NCBI RefSeq assembly: GCF_001456025.1 | Contig: NZ_LMTZ01000109.1 | Span: forward strand, 35,731-99,730 | Direction of reading: 5' to 3' | Length of the DNA stretch: 64,000 nt | Source of the DNA: Mastigocoleus testarum BC008 | GTDB taxonomy: Bacteria; Cyanobacteriota; Cyanobacteriia; Cyanobacteriales; Nostocaceae | Shown here: piece after piece, positions 17,620 to 27,383 of the stretch | Layout: each line of letters begins with the position of its first letter | How positions within the stretch are numbered: the stretch's first letter is position 1 | Made by a program: the position numbers and the translations under genes | The notes under the pieces: model-generated | Databases searched by the model: none | What the model was told of the DNA's origin: nothing | The model's input: only the letters and a program-made list of their open reading frames with translations

Positions 17620-18165
17620 TAATATCTGGCATTAACAACTGTAAACCCTAGCTTTAACTATAAACTATAGTCTTGAAGGAGTAGTATTTTGCATACCTGA
17701 CATGGTTTCAAAGTGAAACAGATTCACAATCAATTATTTCTACACGTCCTAATAACAGAAATACTCGAACGTTAATTCTTCATTTCTTTTATTTTGTGAA
17801 ACTCAAAAGTGTAAATAATGGTCAGTAATTGAAAGCGAGTCCTAGAGAAAACTTATAATTGCTATAAATTTTAGGTTATATTTTTAGGTTACATATAGTA
17901 CAATAATATATGTTTTTACTACAGTTACCTATTTGATTCCTTTTTCTAATGTTTGCGTAGAAAAATGGAATTTATACTCAATGCCCTAACACCTATGAAC
18001 TTTTGGTAGCTTTTTAGTGATTTGCTGTTCCATGGTTGTGAAATGTTAAAAAAATCTGAGTCATAAGTTCAACACATATAATAAAGTGTTCCAGAGGATA
18101 CGATATTATTTGTTTACAGGGAAAGGGTAAAATATTTTTATTTTCAAAGCCTCAAGAGAATAACT
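17620..18165. other. intergenic region, 546 bp
   Basis: Divergent spacer between the photolyase-domain gene and ycf23. AT-rich. It should hold two promoters, but I cannot point to a specific one and see no ORF or RNA. Confidence 0.45.
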
Positions 18166-18915
18166 ATGACGATGCATCCTTCTTTGCAACGTGCATTTTT
18201 CAACCGCAATGCTTTAAAAGTTATCAGTGGTTTGAATAATTTCAATCCTAAGAGCGTTGCCGCGACTGTTCAAGCAGCACATCATGGTGGTGCTACCTTC
18301 ATTGATATTGCTGCAGATCCTGCATTGGTCAAGACAGTAAAACTATTGACTAATCTGCCTATCTGTGTATCAGCAGTAGAACCAGAGAAATTTGTGACAT
18401 CAGTGAATGCTGGTGCCGATCTTATTGAAATTGGTAATTTTGATTCTTTTTATGTCAAAGGGCGTAAATTTGAAGCTGAAGAAGTTTTAGCACTTACAAA
18501 AGAAACTCGTGCTCTTCTTCCAAAAATTACTCTTTCTGTGACTGTTCCTCACATTCTTAAATTGGATCAACAAGTGGAATTGGCAGAAGAATTGGTGGAA
18601 GTAGGCGCAGATATTATTCAGACAGAAGGTGGTACTAGCAGTAAGCCCAATAATCCCGGAACATTAGGATTAATAGAAAAAGCTGCCCCAACTTTGGCTG
18701 CTGCTTATGAGATTTCTCGTGCTGTTTCGGTACCGGTATTGTGTGCTTCTGGTATCTCCAGTGTGACAGCGCCCCTTGCTGTTGCTGCTGGTGCAGCTGG
18801 TGTTGGTGTAGGTTCGGCAATCAACCAACTTAACAGTGAAATTGCAATGATTGCTGCTGTTAGGGGTATAGTAGAATCATTAATGGCCAACCGGAAAAGA
18901 ATCAATATTCTTTAG
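18166..18915 (+). CDS. ycf23: Ycf23 / DUF561 family protein
   Basis: 249 residues with a TIM-barrel-like pattern of beta-alpha units: ALKVISGLNNFNP, GGATFIDIAADPALVK, PICVSAVEPEKF, GADLIEIGNFDSFY, GADIIQTEGGTSSKP, VSVPVLCASGISSVTAPLAV and GAAGVGVGSAINQL. The Ycf23 family is encoded in cyanobacteria and some algal plastid genomes and relates to phosphate-binding TIM barrels. Its reaction is unknown. Monocistronic, followed by a 1.2-kb gap. Confidence 0.88.
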   Translation: MTMHPSLQRAFFNRNALKVISGLNNFNPKSVAATVQAAHHGGATFIDIAADPALVKTVKLLTNLPICVSAVEPEKFVTSVNAGADLIEIGNFDSFYVKGRKFEAEEVLALTKETRALLPKITLSVTVPHILKLDQQVELAEELVEVGADIIQTEGGTSSKPNNPGTLGLIEKAAPTLAAAYEISRAVSVPVLCASGISSVTAPLAVAAGAAGVGVGSAINQLNSEIAMIAAVRGIVESLMANRKRINIL

Positions 18916-19068
18916 GAAAACAGGAGCATCTTTCTATTTGTAACTGGATTCTTAAAGAACTCACGCAAATCAATAGTCATAGGGAAAAAGCCCGTAAGTC
19001 TATTTATGGGAATGCAAGCCCGTAAAAGATTTTAATAACGATGAAAAAGGGAGATTAATTTCTATTCA

Positions 19069-19197
19069 GTTGTGTCTATACATCCAATTACTCTAGTACG
19101 GGTGGAAACTCGTCGGCACCACTATAAGTTTTACGACGTTAAGAAATGCTAGCAGTAGTGTAGTGTTTGTAACACTCCCAATATGTATGGATACAAC
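19069..19197. repeat. inverted-repeat-bounded 129-bp element (candidate)
   Basis: GTTGTGTCTATACAT at 19069-19083 is the inverse of ATGTATGGATACAAC at 19183-19197, 13 of 15 positions matching. An internal hairpin (AGTGTT...AACACT near 19162-19176) lies inside. No target duplication is evident. It could be a decayed mobile element or a structured RNA. Confidence 0.35.
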
Positions 19198-19665
19198 CGA
19201 GAGTTATTAATTAATTGTGCCAGACAGAATTTCCATCCTTATTGGTAAAATTTTGATACATCTATTGGTGTAGTCCTGGAGAATTTACCTTTAGAAAAAT
19301 ACGCCCCTCAAGATGTGATGTAGTAACTGGAGAATCTAGATCTTTAGTTAAATTACTTCATCGATAATTAAGATTTATTGGGAAAATTCCGATTTTGCTT
19401 GCCTTCCATTTTTGTAAAAATGCACTTTAGCACAAAAATAATTTTTTGATTACCAAAGTGGATATTTGAGTAAATTCTTCCCATTGTCTTGAGATAAACT
19501 TAGCACGTTAATTCATTTAATTGGGTAAATTTGCATCGCATTTTTGTTATATTTTGTTAGCTCATAATTTTTTTGGCTACCATTTTCTCTCCGAGCAAAG
19601 TTGCTACTGGAATTTAAATCCTAATCCGTACTGCAACTATACATGCAAGACAAGATAATACAGGT

Positions 19666-19730
19666 GCGATACAGGTTGCTTACTTACCGCAAATGTTTAA
19701 GACGTTCCCTAGAAGCCGGAACGTTTTTTA
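19666..19730 (+). ncRNA. candidate small RNA with intrinsic terminator
   Basis: A -10-like GATAAT at 19654-19659 would start transcription near 19666. About 65 bases later, ACGTTCC (19702-19708) pairs with GGAACGT (19718-19724), followed by a run of six T. A second small hairpin (TTGC...GCAA, about 19676-19692) lies between. No ORF is associated, so a short non-coding RNA is likely. The -35 region is weak and I do not recognise the family. Confidence 0.4.
19702..19729 (+). terminator. Rho-independent terminator
   Basis: Seven-pair stem (ACGTTCC/GGAACGT) with a 9-base loop, then TTTTTT. It lies 790 bases after ycf23, too far to be its natural end, which supports an independent short transcript. 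Confidence 0.7.
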
Positions 19731-20117
19731 GTGTTTTTCTGTATCTGCTTAATTTTCGATTGCATCACTGAGTATATTTTATGCACACACAAAAATATTT
19801 ACCATCATTACACGTTGGCGCAGCACCACTGAGCATTTTATTTACAAAGTGTTAGCGCCTAGCGACGGGGTACTTTAGGTCTTGCGCATTCTACAGGACA
19901 TATGCGTCAGTACTAAATAGAAAGAAGAATTATTTTCTAAATAATAAATCATCAATATTCAATAATTTCATTGCAAATTGCATCTGCACCATTGGAGAAG
20001 TTTGAGTTAATCGCCGGACACAATAGTATTTATGTACTATAATAAATTTAGAGATCCATAATACTGGATTAATTTCAGGATCAAAAGGTTAAGATAAGGG
20101 TTAAGGGTTTATATCTT

Positions 20118-20381
20118 ATGGTTAAGCATTACATTCTCAGCCTCAGTCCTACAGCTAAGCACGAATGGGACAAATGTGTTTTACGGGATGTTTTGAGTGC
20201 GAAACGCCCAGAAATGGCGAAATTAATTGCTGAAGCAGTTAATGCTCGATCAGGTAACTATTTGATTAGTGTCAATATTGAAGTAAAAGTATTAGAGAAA
20301 GCTGAAGCACCTCAACCCGAACAGTTGGCGCTTAATATCACTGAAGTGAGCGAACAACCTCAATTACAAGAAGCTGCTTGA
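20118..20381 (+). CDS. small conserved hypothetical protein
   Basis: 87 residues, ATG start with AAGGGTT upstream. A compact N-terminal domain of about 65 residues (MVKHYILSLSPTAKHEWDKC, then EMAKLIAEAVNARSGNYLIS) precedes an acidic, Gln/Pro-rich tail. No signal peptide or membrane segment. I do not recognise a family. Codon use is like its neighbours and the frame starts cleanly, so I consider it a real gene. It converges with the glycosyltransferase at 20509. Confidence 0.55.
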   Translation: MVKHYILSLSPTAKHEWDKCVLRDVLSAKRPEMAKLIAEAVNARSGNYLISVNIEVKVLEKAEAPQPEQLALNITEVSEQPQLQEAA

Positions 20382-20384
20382 TTT

Positions 20385-20436
20385 AAAAAGGGATTTATCC
20401 AAGACGCGATACTCCAATAGAGTATGATAAATCCCT
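20385..20436 (-). terminator. strong hairpin terminator of the glycosyltransferase gene
   Basis: An 11-pair outer stem, AGGGATTTATC (20389-20399) with GATAAATCCCT (20426-20436), encloses an inner stem, ATACTC (20409-20414) with GAGTAT (20420-20425). Read on the minus strand the stem is followed by TTTTTAAA, placing it as the terminator of the gene ending at 20509. Confidence 0.8.
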
Positions 20437-20508
20437 AGCCCCGGTTCTGAGTCCCAACTCATGACTCCTGAATTTTATTACTCATCTTTTATCTTGAATA
20501 GTTTTGAT

Positions 20509-21654
20509 TTATAAACCCATCGTAGACTCTATATGTTGGGTTATTTGCTGATTAATATTTACGACGTTAAAACGTTCAGCTGCATTCTGTCGAGCGGTTT
20601 TAGCAATATTTGTAATTTCTTCTGGGTTGTTCAGACACTTATCAATAATTTGTGTAAGTTCTTGAGTATTTTCTGGCGTTGTTAAAAAACCATTTACTTC
20701 ATGATCTATTAATTCCATAGCACCACCAGCTTTTGCAGCAACGATAGGTTTTTGACACAACATCGCTTCAACAATCACTCTACCAAATGGTTCGGGAGAG
20801 GTAGAAGTATGAGAAACTAGGTCACAAGCAGTCATAAGTTGGGGAATATCATCACGAAATCCTAAAAATTTGACTCGATTTTCCAATCCCAAATTCCTAA
20901 CTTGTTTGTGTAATTGGCTAACATATTCTTGTTCGCCAAATAATGCATCGCCAACCAAGATCGCGATAACATTCTTGGGAGATTTTGCAATCGCTTCAAT
21001 TAATATATGTTGTCCTTTCCAAGGGGCTAGACGGCTAAAATGTCCGACGACAAATTTCCCGTCTAATTCTAGTTCTTGTTTAATATCATTAACTTGAGAT
21101 TCCTTGACCTTGTATTTAGCAGGCTCAAATCCGTTGTAGACTATTTTCACGATTTCCGATTTTCCGCCTGCAGTAATAAAAGCATCTTTGCTGGCTTGAG
21201 AATTTGCAATTACTAAGGAAGCGAATTTATTCGCTAAAGCGATCGCAATCCGGCGATTAGTCTGACTAAAATGTTCTGGGGACAGAATATCATGTAAGTG
21301 ATAGACCAAAGGACGGTTACTGAAAAAGCTTGCCAAAGCTCCGATCGCTAGAGCTTTTTGAGTATTAGCATAAATCAGGTCATATTCTCGGGCTATTTTA
21401 GCCACTGTTAAAATCAAGGGTAAAATTTGACCTAGACTGCGTAGCCCTTGAAGAAGAGAGCTTTCTTTACGAACTTCAATTTCTTTGCGATTTAGAACTT
21501 TGACAGGAATTTGGTTTTCTTCAAGTAACGTTTTAAAAGAACCATCGGCAAATAAACCAACTAAACAATCTTGACGATAAGGTTTGGCTATATCAATTAG
21601 ACACAACTCAGCGCCACCTGGTTTACCACTTTGATCTAAAAAAAGAATTTTCAT
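20509..21654 (-). CDS. family 4 glycosyltransferase
   Basis: 381 residues from the ATG at 21654 (MKILFLDQSGKPGGAELCLI); an ATG at 21726 would add 24 atypical residues. The GT-B fold is shown by the N-terminal GGAELCLIDIAKPY, the middle NGFEPAKYKVKE and VGHFSRLAPWKGQHILIEAI, and the C-terminal donor-binding E-x7-E segment EPFGRVIVEAMLCQKPIVAA. It probably transfers a nucleotide-activated sugar at the cytoplasmic membrane during exopolysaccharide or glycolipid assembly. Two more glycosyltransferases follow upstream on the same strand. Confidence 0.9.
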   Translation of the reverse strand: MKILFLDQSGKPGGAELCLIDIAKPYRQDCLVGLFADGSFKTLLEENQIPVKVLNRKEIEVRKESSLLQGLRSLGQILPLILTVAKIAREYDLIYANTQKALAIGALASFFSNRPLVYHLHDILSPEHFSQTNRRIAIALANKFASLVIANSQASKDAFITAGGKSEIVKIVYNGFEPAKYKVKESQVNDIKQELELDGKFVVGHFSRLAPWKGQHILIEAIAKSPKNVIAILVGDALFGEQEYVSQLHKQVRNLGLENRVKFLGFRDDIPQLMTACDLVSHTSTSPEPFGRVIVEAMLCQKPIVAAKAGGAMELIDHEVNGFLTTPENTQELTQIIDKCLNNPEEITNIAKTARQNAAERFNVVNINQQITQHIESTMGL

Positions 21655-21906
21655 TTGTGATTGGCAATGGGTAAATGGGGGTAGGGTAATGGGATGATAA
21701 CAAAAAACATCCTTACTTACCCTCATCTTCTATCTTCCTTTTTCGGTTGCTTCCCCCTTCTCTCCCATCTCCCTGGTTTCAGCAAGCCCTAATTATTTTG
21801 GAAATTATTTTGGAAGTCGTTAGTTTGGATGTATATATTGAAGCTTTTGGAAATAAGAGAAAAATATGATTCTCTCAATAATTTTGTGCTGTAGGATATA
21901 TGACAT

Positions 21907-22770
21907 TCAAATTGGTAGATATTTGTGTTGCATACAACCCTGTAGCTGACCAGCACGCCAACATAACTCCATTAAAAGTTTGACCAAACTAGCTTTATCG
22001 CGAACTCTCGCTATAAACCATATAGGAGACATGATTGCTGTCTTAATCAGGGTAGTCCAACATATGAGTTGTGGCATTCCCATTTTTCGATGCTTTTTGT
22101 AAAGTAAGGCTTCATGACAGCCGCTTTGCCACGCACGGCGACATATATCTGATATGGTTTTACGGAATCTAAAATGAACTAATGCTTCTTCTATCTCATG
22201 AATTTTGGCTCCTGCTTCTTGTAATCTCCAGCCATAATCCACGTCTTGAAGTTTTAACAGTTTTTCATCAAAACCACCAATCGCTTCATGAAGCTTCCTT
22301 CTAACACCGAAGTTATTACCACTTACTAGCGGTAAATATGGATGATCGAAAAACACACCATTACTTTCTTCGCAACCATAGGCTTTAACTAGCCAAGATT
22401 CGTTGAGTTTGCAGTGTTCATTTCTACCACCGACATAATCATATTTTGCTAGCCCTTCGCCTATAGCTGCAACCCAACCAGGAGCAACTACATCATCAGC
22501 ATCACAAAATGCTAGAGCCTCACTTTGAGCACTTTTTGCCCCAATATTACGAGCATATGCAGCTCCAGATTTTAGAGATGCATCGACAATGCGAAGATGG
22601 GGAATTTTTTGTTGGTACTCCTGGACTATAGTCAGAGTGTCGTCTGTGGAGCCATTATCTGCAATGATTACTTCCCAAGGTTGAGACCATTTCTGCTTTG
22701 CTAAGGCATCTAATTGCATGCCGATGGTGTTACCTGCATTGAAGCAAGGTATGACTACGCTCAGCTTCAT
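21907..22770 (-). CDS. family 2 glycosyltransferase
   Basis: 287 residues from the ATG at 22770 (a GTG lies one codon upstream). GT-A features are LSVVIPCFNAGNTIGMQLDA, the UDP-binding region IIADNGSTDDT, the metal-binding AFCDADDVV, and the acceptor-side LQDVDYGWRLQEAG. The C-terminus has a weakly hydrophobic helix (LICWTTLIKTAIMSPIWFIA) that may associate with the membrane. Together with the flanking GT4 genes it suggests a surface polysaccharide cluster. Confidence 0.9.
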   Translation of the reverse strand: MKLSVVIPCFNAGNTIGMQLDALAKQKWSQPWEVIIADNGSTDDTLTIVQEYQQKIPHLRIVDASLKSGAAYARNIGAKSAQSEALAFCDADDVVAPGWVAAIGEGLAKYDYVGGRNEHCKLNESWLVKAYGCEESNGVFFDHPYLPLVSGNNFGVRRKLHEAIGGFDEKLLKLQDVDYGWRLQEAGAKIHEIEEALVHFRFRKTISDICRRAWQSGCHEALLYKKHRKMGMPQLICWTTLIKTAIMSPIWFIARVRDKASLVKLLMELCWRAGQLQGCMQHKYLPI

Positions 22771-23505
22771 CACTATTTAGACTCATATTTACGTGATTCA
22801 AACGTTATTTATGTTAACGTAAAATTATAAATCTATCTATCGCTTGAGTGATATATACTACGCCGCTTTGACTATTATTTACAGACTAGAATAAATTATT
22901 GCTAAATCTTTATTAATTCGATACAAAATAATTTGTAGGTTATAGTTACAAGCCAATCTTTTTAATTTTCATATACTCACTCGCTATTAGTATTCGAATA
23001 TAACCGGTATCAGTAACAATTAGGTTTTATCAGTCATCAGAAAAGTGCGTAGATAATTTATAGCGTTAGTATGTGTAAAATTAATTTCTATTGATTGTCT
23101 GTGACAAATATATCCGTTGTTCGATGCAATTTAAAATATCAACTTTAATCCTTATTATTGAGCAGAGCAGAAAATTATAAATATTATTTAAAAATGTTAA
23201 TCTTCGTAAAAAAGCGTTTTCAATCAGTTTAGAGTCAAGGTTGGCAATTACTCTATGGGTTATGCTGTAGTGATAGATAATTAAAATTAATTATTTATAT
23301 ACGACAACAACACAATTTTATCGGTTGGTAGTTAATATTAGTCTATATCGCTTATTAATTCCTTTATTCCAAATAATAGTATCACTCTAAAATCAATTAA
23401 AAATCGCAATTAAATCTCCTTTAAGCTGATTTTTTGAATTTTAAATAAATTTAATAAGTATTCAGAAGTAATTTATTTTTTTATATTTTAAAATTAAATA
23501 ATCTA
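22771..23505. other. intergenic region, 735 bp
   Basis: Extremely AT-rich spacer between two glycosyltransferase genes on the same strand. I see no ORF, repeat or hairpin that I can support. Confidence 0.5.
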
Positions 23506-24678
23506 CTAAGGACTTAAAAGAACACCTCTAACTTCATTTGCAATTTTATTCCAATTAAAATTTGCAGAGGCATATTGACGGCAATCTTCTTTTGATGGAA
23601 TGGATACTTTAGCTAGTAAAGCTTGTTCCAATTTCTTTGCAATTGAATTAGCGCTAATTGAAGAAGTAATGAGTTGGGGAGAAAATGGTGTTAAGATTTC
23701 TGGCATTCCACCCACAGGAGTGCAAATCACAGGGGTTCCACAAGCCAAAGATTCAACTATTGCTAAACCAAACCCTTCGAAGGATTGAGAAGGCATAATA
23801 CTAAAATCAGCAGCCTGATAAGCAATGGGTAGTTGTTCATCGGGCAAAAATCCTAAAAATTTAACTCGATCTTCAAGTTCTAGGTCTTTAACTTGCTGTT
23901 TAAGTTCCGCTTCAAGGGGACCCCGTCCGGCGATCGCTAACCATACATCAGGTATTTTTGTTCTAATTGTAGCGAAAGCTGTTAAAAGTTTATCTATTCC
24001 TACTCGATGTACTAAACGACGAGAAGTGAAGATGATTTGTCGATCTTGAGGCCAGTTTAGTTGAAGACGTGCTTCCTGTAAGGAAAAATTTGCTTTAAAG
24101 TTATTTATGTCAACCCCACCAGGAATAATATTAATTTTCTCCCAAGGAATTTGGTATTCCTGATGGAGTACGTTACCAAATGCTTTGCTGAGGACTATGA
24201 AGCGATCGCAGCTATGATAAGTTTTTCTCTCTATCAGCCAATATTTCAAAAAGTTACTGATTTTGCGATGCATCACCTCCTGTTTACTTTCCGAAGCCCA
24301 AGGTCCATGAAAGTTAAAAGTAATTGGTACTTCCTTTGGAAAAATATCCAGTAACGGAAAACTGTAGAGAGCAAAATGCAGATTGATTGCATCTGGTTTA
24401 GCATTTCTTGTTTGACGAAAATTTTGACGGATAGACCAAAGTCTTTGCCAAATGGGAGAATCAGGTGATGCTAAATTATTCAATTTAATGGGGAAATCCT
24501 CTGTTGCTTCAGGTATTCCAACTCCGCATAATTCCACGTTGTCTTGCTTAGTAGCCCAACAGCGAGTTAATTCATAAACATACCGTTCCAACCCACCTGG
24601 TGCTGTTGGGAACCAACCAGTTCCCAAGCAAAGTATTGAAGCTGCTCTTGGAAGATTGTCTTGCCGTTCGTTTTCCAC
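23506..24678 (-). CDS. family 4 glycosyltransferase
   Basis: 390 residues. N-terminal acceptor domain: ILCLGTGWFPTAPGGLERYV. C-terminal donor domain: IIFTSRRLVHRVGIDKLLTA and VKFLGFLPDEQLPIAYQAAD, with the E-x7-E motif in SFEGFGLAIVESLACGTPVI. A sugar transferase of the WcaL/PimB type; donor and acceptor are unknown. It has its own upstream region of 1.3 kb, so it may be first in a loose minus-strand series of three glycosyltransferases. Confidence 0.9.
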   Translation of the reverse strand: MENERQDNLPRAASILCLGTGWFPTAPGGLERYVYELTRCWATKQDNVELCGVGIPEATEDFPIKLNNLASPDSPIWQRLWSIRQNFRQTRNAKPDAINLHFALYSFPLLDIFPKEVPITFNFHGPWASESKQEVMHRKISNFLKYWLIERKTYHSCDRFIVLSKAFGNVLHQEYQIPWEKINIIPGGVDINNFKANFSLQEARLQLNWPQDRQIIFTSRRLVHRVGIDKLLTAFATIRTKIPDVWLAIAGRGPLEAELKQQVKDLELEDRVKFLGFLPDEQLPIAYQAADFSIMPSQSFEGFGLAIVESLACGTPVICTPVGGMPEILTPFSPQLITSSISANSIAKKLEQALLAKVSIPSKEDCRQYASANFNWNKIANEVRGVLLSP

Positions 24679-25978
24679 TAATACTATTCTCCTATTTTGT
24701 CAGTACTATTTTACTGATGTATTAATATATATATTGAGTAGATTATATTTATAAAATTGCTAGAACTGGCTGGGCAAAGCCAATTAATTTTTTTAAAACT
24801 GAAATTATCTAATTTACAACTTTTAAAATTATTTTTATTTCAATTGCGCGTATTATTCTCATATTGTTTCTAATTTAACTAGGAAATAGACTAAGCAAGT
24901 ACATAAATTATTGAATATTTTTGCTGAATAAAGTAAATAATAAGAATTGAGGCAATAGTTAAATACTGATTGTAAACTAGCGACTAAGCTAAAAAATCAT
25001 ACATACTGAAAAAATTAGTCGTATTGATTATGTTAACAATAAACATCGTAAATAAAAAATATCTCTTTCAAAGCGAAAATTGAAAAATAGAGTTACTTTA
25101 CCTGTAGAACTTATATAAATATCTATAACTTAATTTGCTGATTTTATTGAATTAAATTGCTGTGGATAATGTAAATTCAACCATAAAAATTAGAGAAGTA
25201 AATACTTCTAGTTTATATATTCCTATACATAACCTCACGCCTTCTACTAGTTAACATCTAACTGCTAGCATAAGACATTAAATATTTAAAATTTGGGGAT
25301 ATATTAAAAATTACATGTAAATTATATAAAATTTTAATAAAAAAAACTTACAACCAAATTAAAATAAAAAAAGTATTTTTAATTATTTTCATTTGATTCA
25401 GGTTATATATGTAGGTCTATAACCTTGCGACACCATCGTTTTTATAGTAAAAACAATAGACAAAACTCAAAACCACCAATATTACTAAATGACTTAACAC
25501 CTAATAAGTATTTGGGGTACGAATTTGATTGATGAAACAATTTCTACTGCTAAATATATAATTTCAGGAAAATTTTCGTTCAAATGCATCATATGTAACA
25601 GATATCCAGGTATATTTGCTGTAGAGAAAAATTTGAGCATGTAATACTTAGAAAAGTATTGGTTCAAGTTAAGCCCATTTTAAAAATTAAGAATGTAGTT
25701 TATTATCTTTTGAAAGTAGCGAATGAAAGTAGCGAAGTCACAGAATGAAAATCATCTACGAAAAATTGAGGCTGAATAAATCTTTCCAAGAGAATTGTGA
25801 ATTTACCTACAGCAAATCACTCACATCCCAGTTTTATTAACTAGTTTTTTATGAATTCTGCTATTTAATATATTCACTCAGCATTTAATCGTCCTGGCAG
25901 AATTATGCAGCATCGAAAACAGTTAAAATATCGTACACATAAATTTGAGAATTAACACCGCTTGAACAAGCGATACCC
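24679..25978. other. long intergenic region, 1.3 kb
   Basis: Divergent spacer, very AT-rich. It holds a short tandem pair (GAAAGTAGCGAAT/GAAAGTAGCGAAG near 25714-25740) and, next to the permease start, an inverted repeat at 25959-25972. No gene is supported; it may be eroded sequence. Confidence 0.5.
25959..25972 (+). promoter_or_regulatory. inverted repeat at the permease start
   Basis: CGCTTG-AA-CAAGCG, a 6-pair inverted repeat whose end is 6 bases from the ATG at 25979. It replaces the expected ribosome binding site and could be an operator or an mRNA hairpin that limits translation. Confidence 0.35.
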
Positions 25979-27031
25979 ATGAATCAACTAAGCAATGGTT
26001 TCACTCTATTTCTTAGTCTACTAGTAGAGGCAATCCCATTTTTATTACTGGGAGTGTTACTTTCTAGTTTGCTGCTTTTTTTTGTAGATGAGCGCAAACT
26101 AGCAGAAAAATTGCCTAAAAATCCATTACTTGGTGCTTTCGTAGGCTCTTTAGTAGGCTTTCTGTTCCCAGTATGTGAGTGTGGTAACGTACCTGTTGCT
26201 CGCCGCTTAATAATGCAGGGAGCTCCTACACCAGTAGCAATTGGCTTTTTGCTTGCAGCACCAACTATCAACCCAATTGTTATTTGGGCTACTTGGACAG
26301 CATTTCGCGATCAGCCAGAAATAGTAGTATTAAGGGTTATACTTTCACTATTAATTGCCACAATAATTGGTTTCGTATTTAGTTTTCAAAAGGATTTAAA
26401 ACCTATTGTTCAGCCTGCTTTAGCACGTTATTTGAAGTATAATCCACCGCAGCAATTTGCAAGGAAAGATACTTCAAAGGAAACTTCGGAAAAACAACAA
26501 GGTGTGACTTCTACTTTGTTACAACCAGGTACTTACATTCTTGGCGGTAAATCTGGAGGTACTATACCAATGGATTCTGTTAATGTTGGTGTTAATGTAG
26601 CACAAAGTCCTAAAGCGATCCGAGCGCAAAAATGGCAGCAAGTAATAGATAATACAATTCAGGAATTTCGAGAGTTGGGAGCAGTACTGATTTTGGGAAG
26701 TGCAATTGCTGCAGCGATTCAAGTGCTAGCACCCCGGTCGTTAATTTTAAGTTTGGGTAGCGGCCCAATTACTTCCATTGTAACGATGCTAATATTAGCA
26801 ACAGTAGTATCAATTTGTTCTACAGTAGATTCATTTTTTGCATTGTCATTTGCCTCTACGTTTACTACCGGTTCTTTGTTAGCATTTCTAGTGTTTGGTC
26901 CCATGATTGACCTTAAAGGTATAGGTTTAATGCTTTCTATATTTAAGCCTCGAGCAGTATTTTACCTATTTGCTTTAGCTGCGCAACTAACATTTTTGTT
27001 TACTCTCTACATTAACTTACACTTACTGTGA
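25979..27031 (+). CDS. YraQ-type permease (DUF318/UPF0718)
   Basis: 350 residues with about eight hydrophobic helices in two groups, separated by a soluble loop (about 140-215). Family hallmarks are FLFPVCECGNVPVARRLIMQ with the CECG motif, LLAAPTINPIVIWATW, and FGPMIDLKGIGLMLSIFKP. In other bacteria this permease is paired with a TIGR03943 protein, which is found 353 bases downstream here. The pair is associated with metal homeostasis in some genomes (the Bacillus YcgR/YcgQ type); the substrate is unproven. Confidence 0.88.
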   Translation: MNQLSNGFTLFLSLLVEAIPFLLLGVLLSSLLLFFVDERKLAEKLPKNPLLGAFVGSLVGFLFPVCECGNVPVARRLIMQGAPTPVAIGFLLAAPTINPIVIWATWTAFRDQPEIVVLRVILSLLIATIIGFVFSFQKDLKPIVQPALARYLKYNPPQQFARKDTSKETSEKQQGVTSTLLQPGTYILGGKSGGTIPMDSVNVGVNVAQSPKAIRAQKWQQVIDNTIQEFRELGAVLILGSAIAAAIQVLAPRSLILSLGSGPITSIVTMLILATVVSICSTVDSFFALSFASTFTTGSLLAFLVFGPMIDLKGIGLMLSIFKPRAVFYLFALAAQLTFLFTLYINLHLL

Positions 27032-27371
27032 GAATACGATGAAAAATGATTTGTGACTGCTTCGTAGATAAATTTATTTCCAGAATTTTATATGCTTAAA
27101 ATTTTACTTGATAGACTAAAAATATTCTTTATTATGCTCTCTTTGAACTGAATTAATAGTAATTATTTGAAATTTTTGTTGGATAACTATTCAAAGTCGA
27201 CCGATACTTTCTTGACTGTTGATGTATGGGTAAAAATATATGGGTAAAGTTTTAGAATTTACTGTCAATTTTTTATATAGATATATGTTCTATGCTTTAT
27301 CATAAACCCTAACTTTTAAGCTTTAGGTTCTGAGTAATATTTTCTCACTTAATTCTCCGCGAAATTATTAA

Positions 27372-27383
27372 TGATAATTATCC
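27372..27383 (+). promoter_or_regulatory. possible Zur/Fur-like operator
   Basis: TGATAATTATCC is a 6-0-6 near-palindrome (one mismatch), preceded by ATTATTAA. It resembles half of the cyanobacterial Zur or Fur box and directly abuts the ATG of the TIGR03943 gene. The match is weak in such AT-rich DNA. Confidence 0.25.

Larger units (their letters stand above)
18916..20117. other. long intergenic region, 1.2 kb
   Basis: No supported protein gene. It contains the inverted-repeat-bounded stretch 19069-19197, the candidate small RNA at 19666-19730, and a GC-rich patch near 19855-19880 (GCGCCTAGCGACGGGG). Confidence 0.5.

Noticed and set aside
24241..24300. AGGAGGTGATG on the minus strand resembling a ribosome binding site
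   Set aside because: It lies within the coding sequence of the glycosyltransferase at 23506-24678 and no gene start follows.
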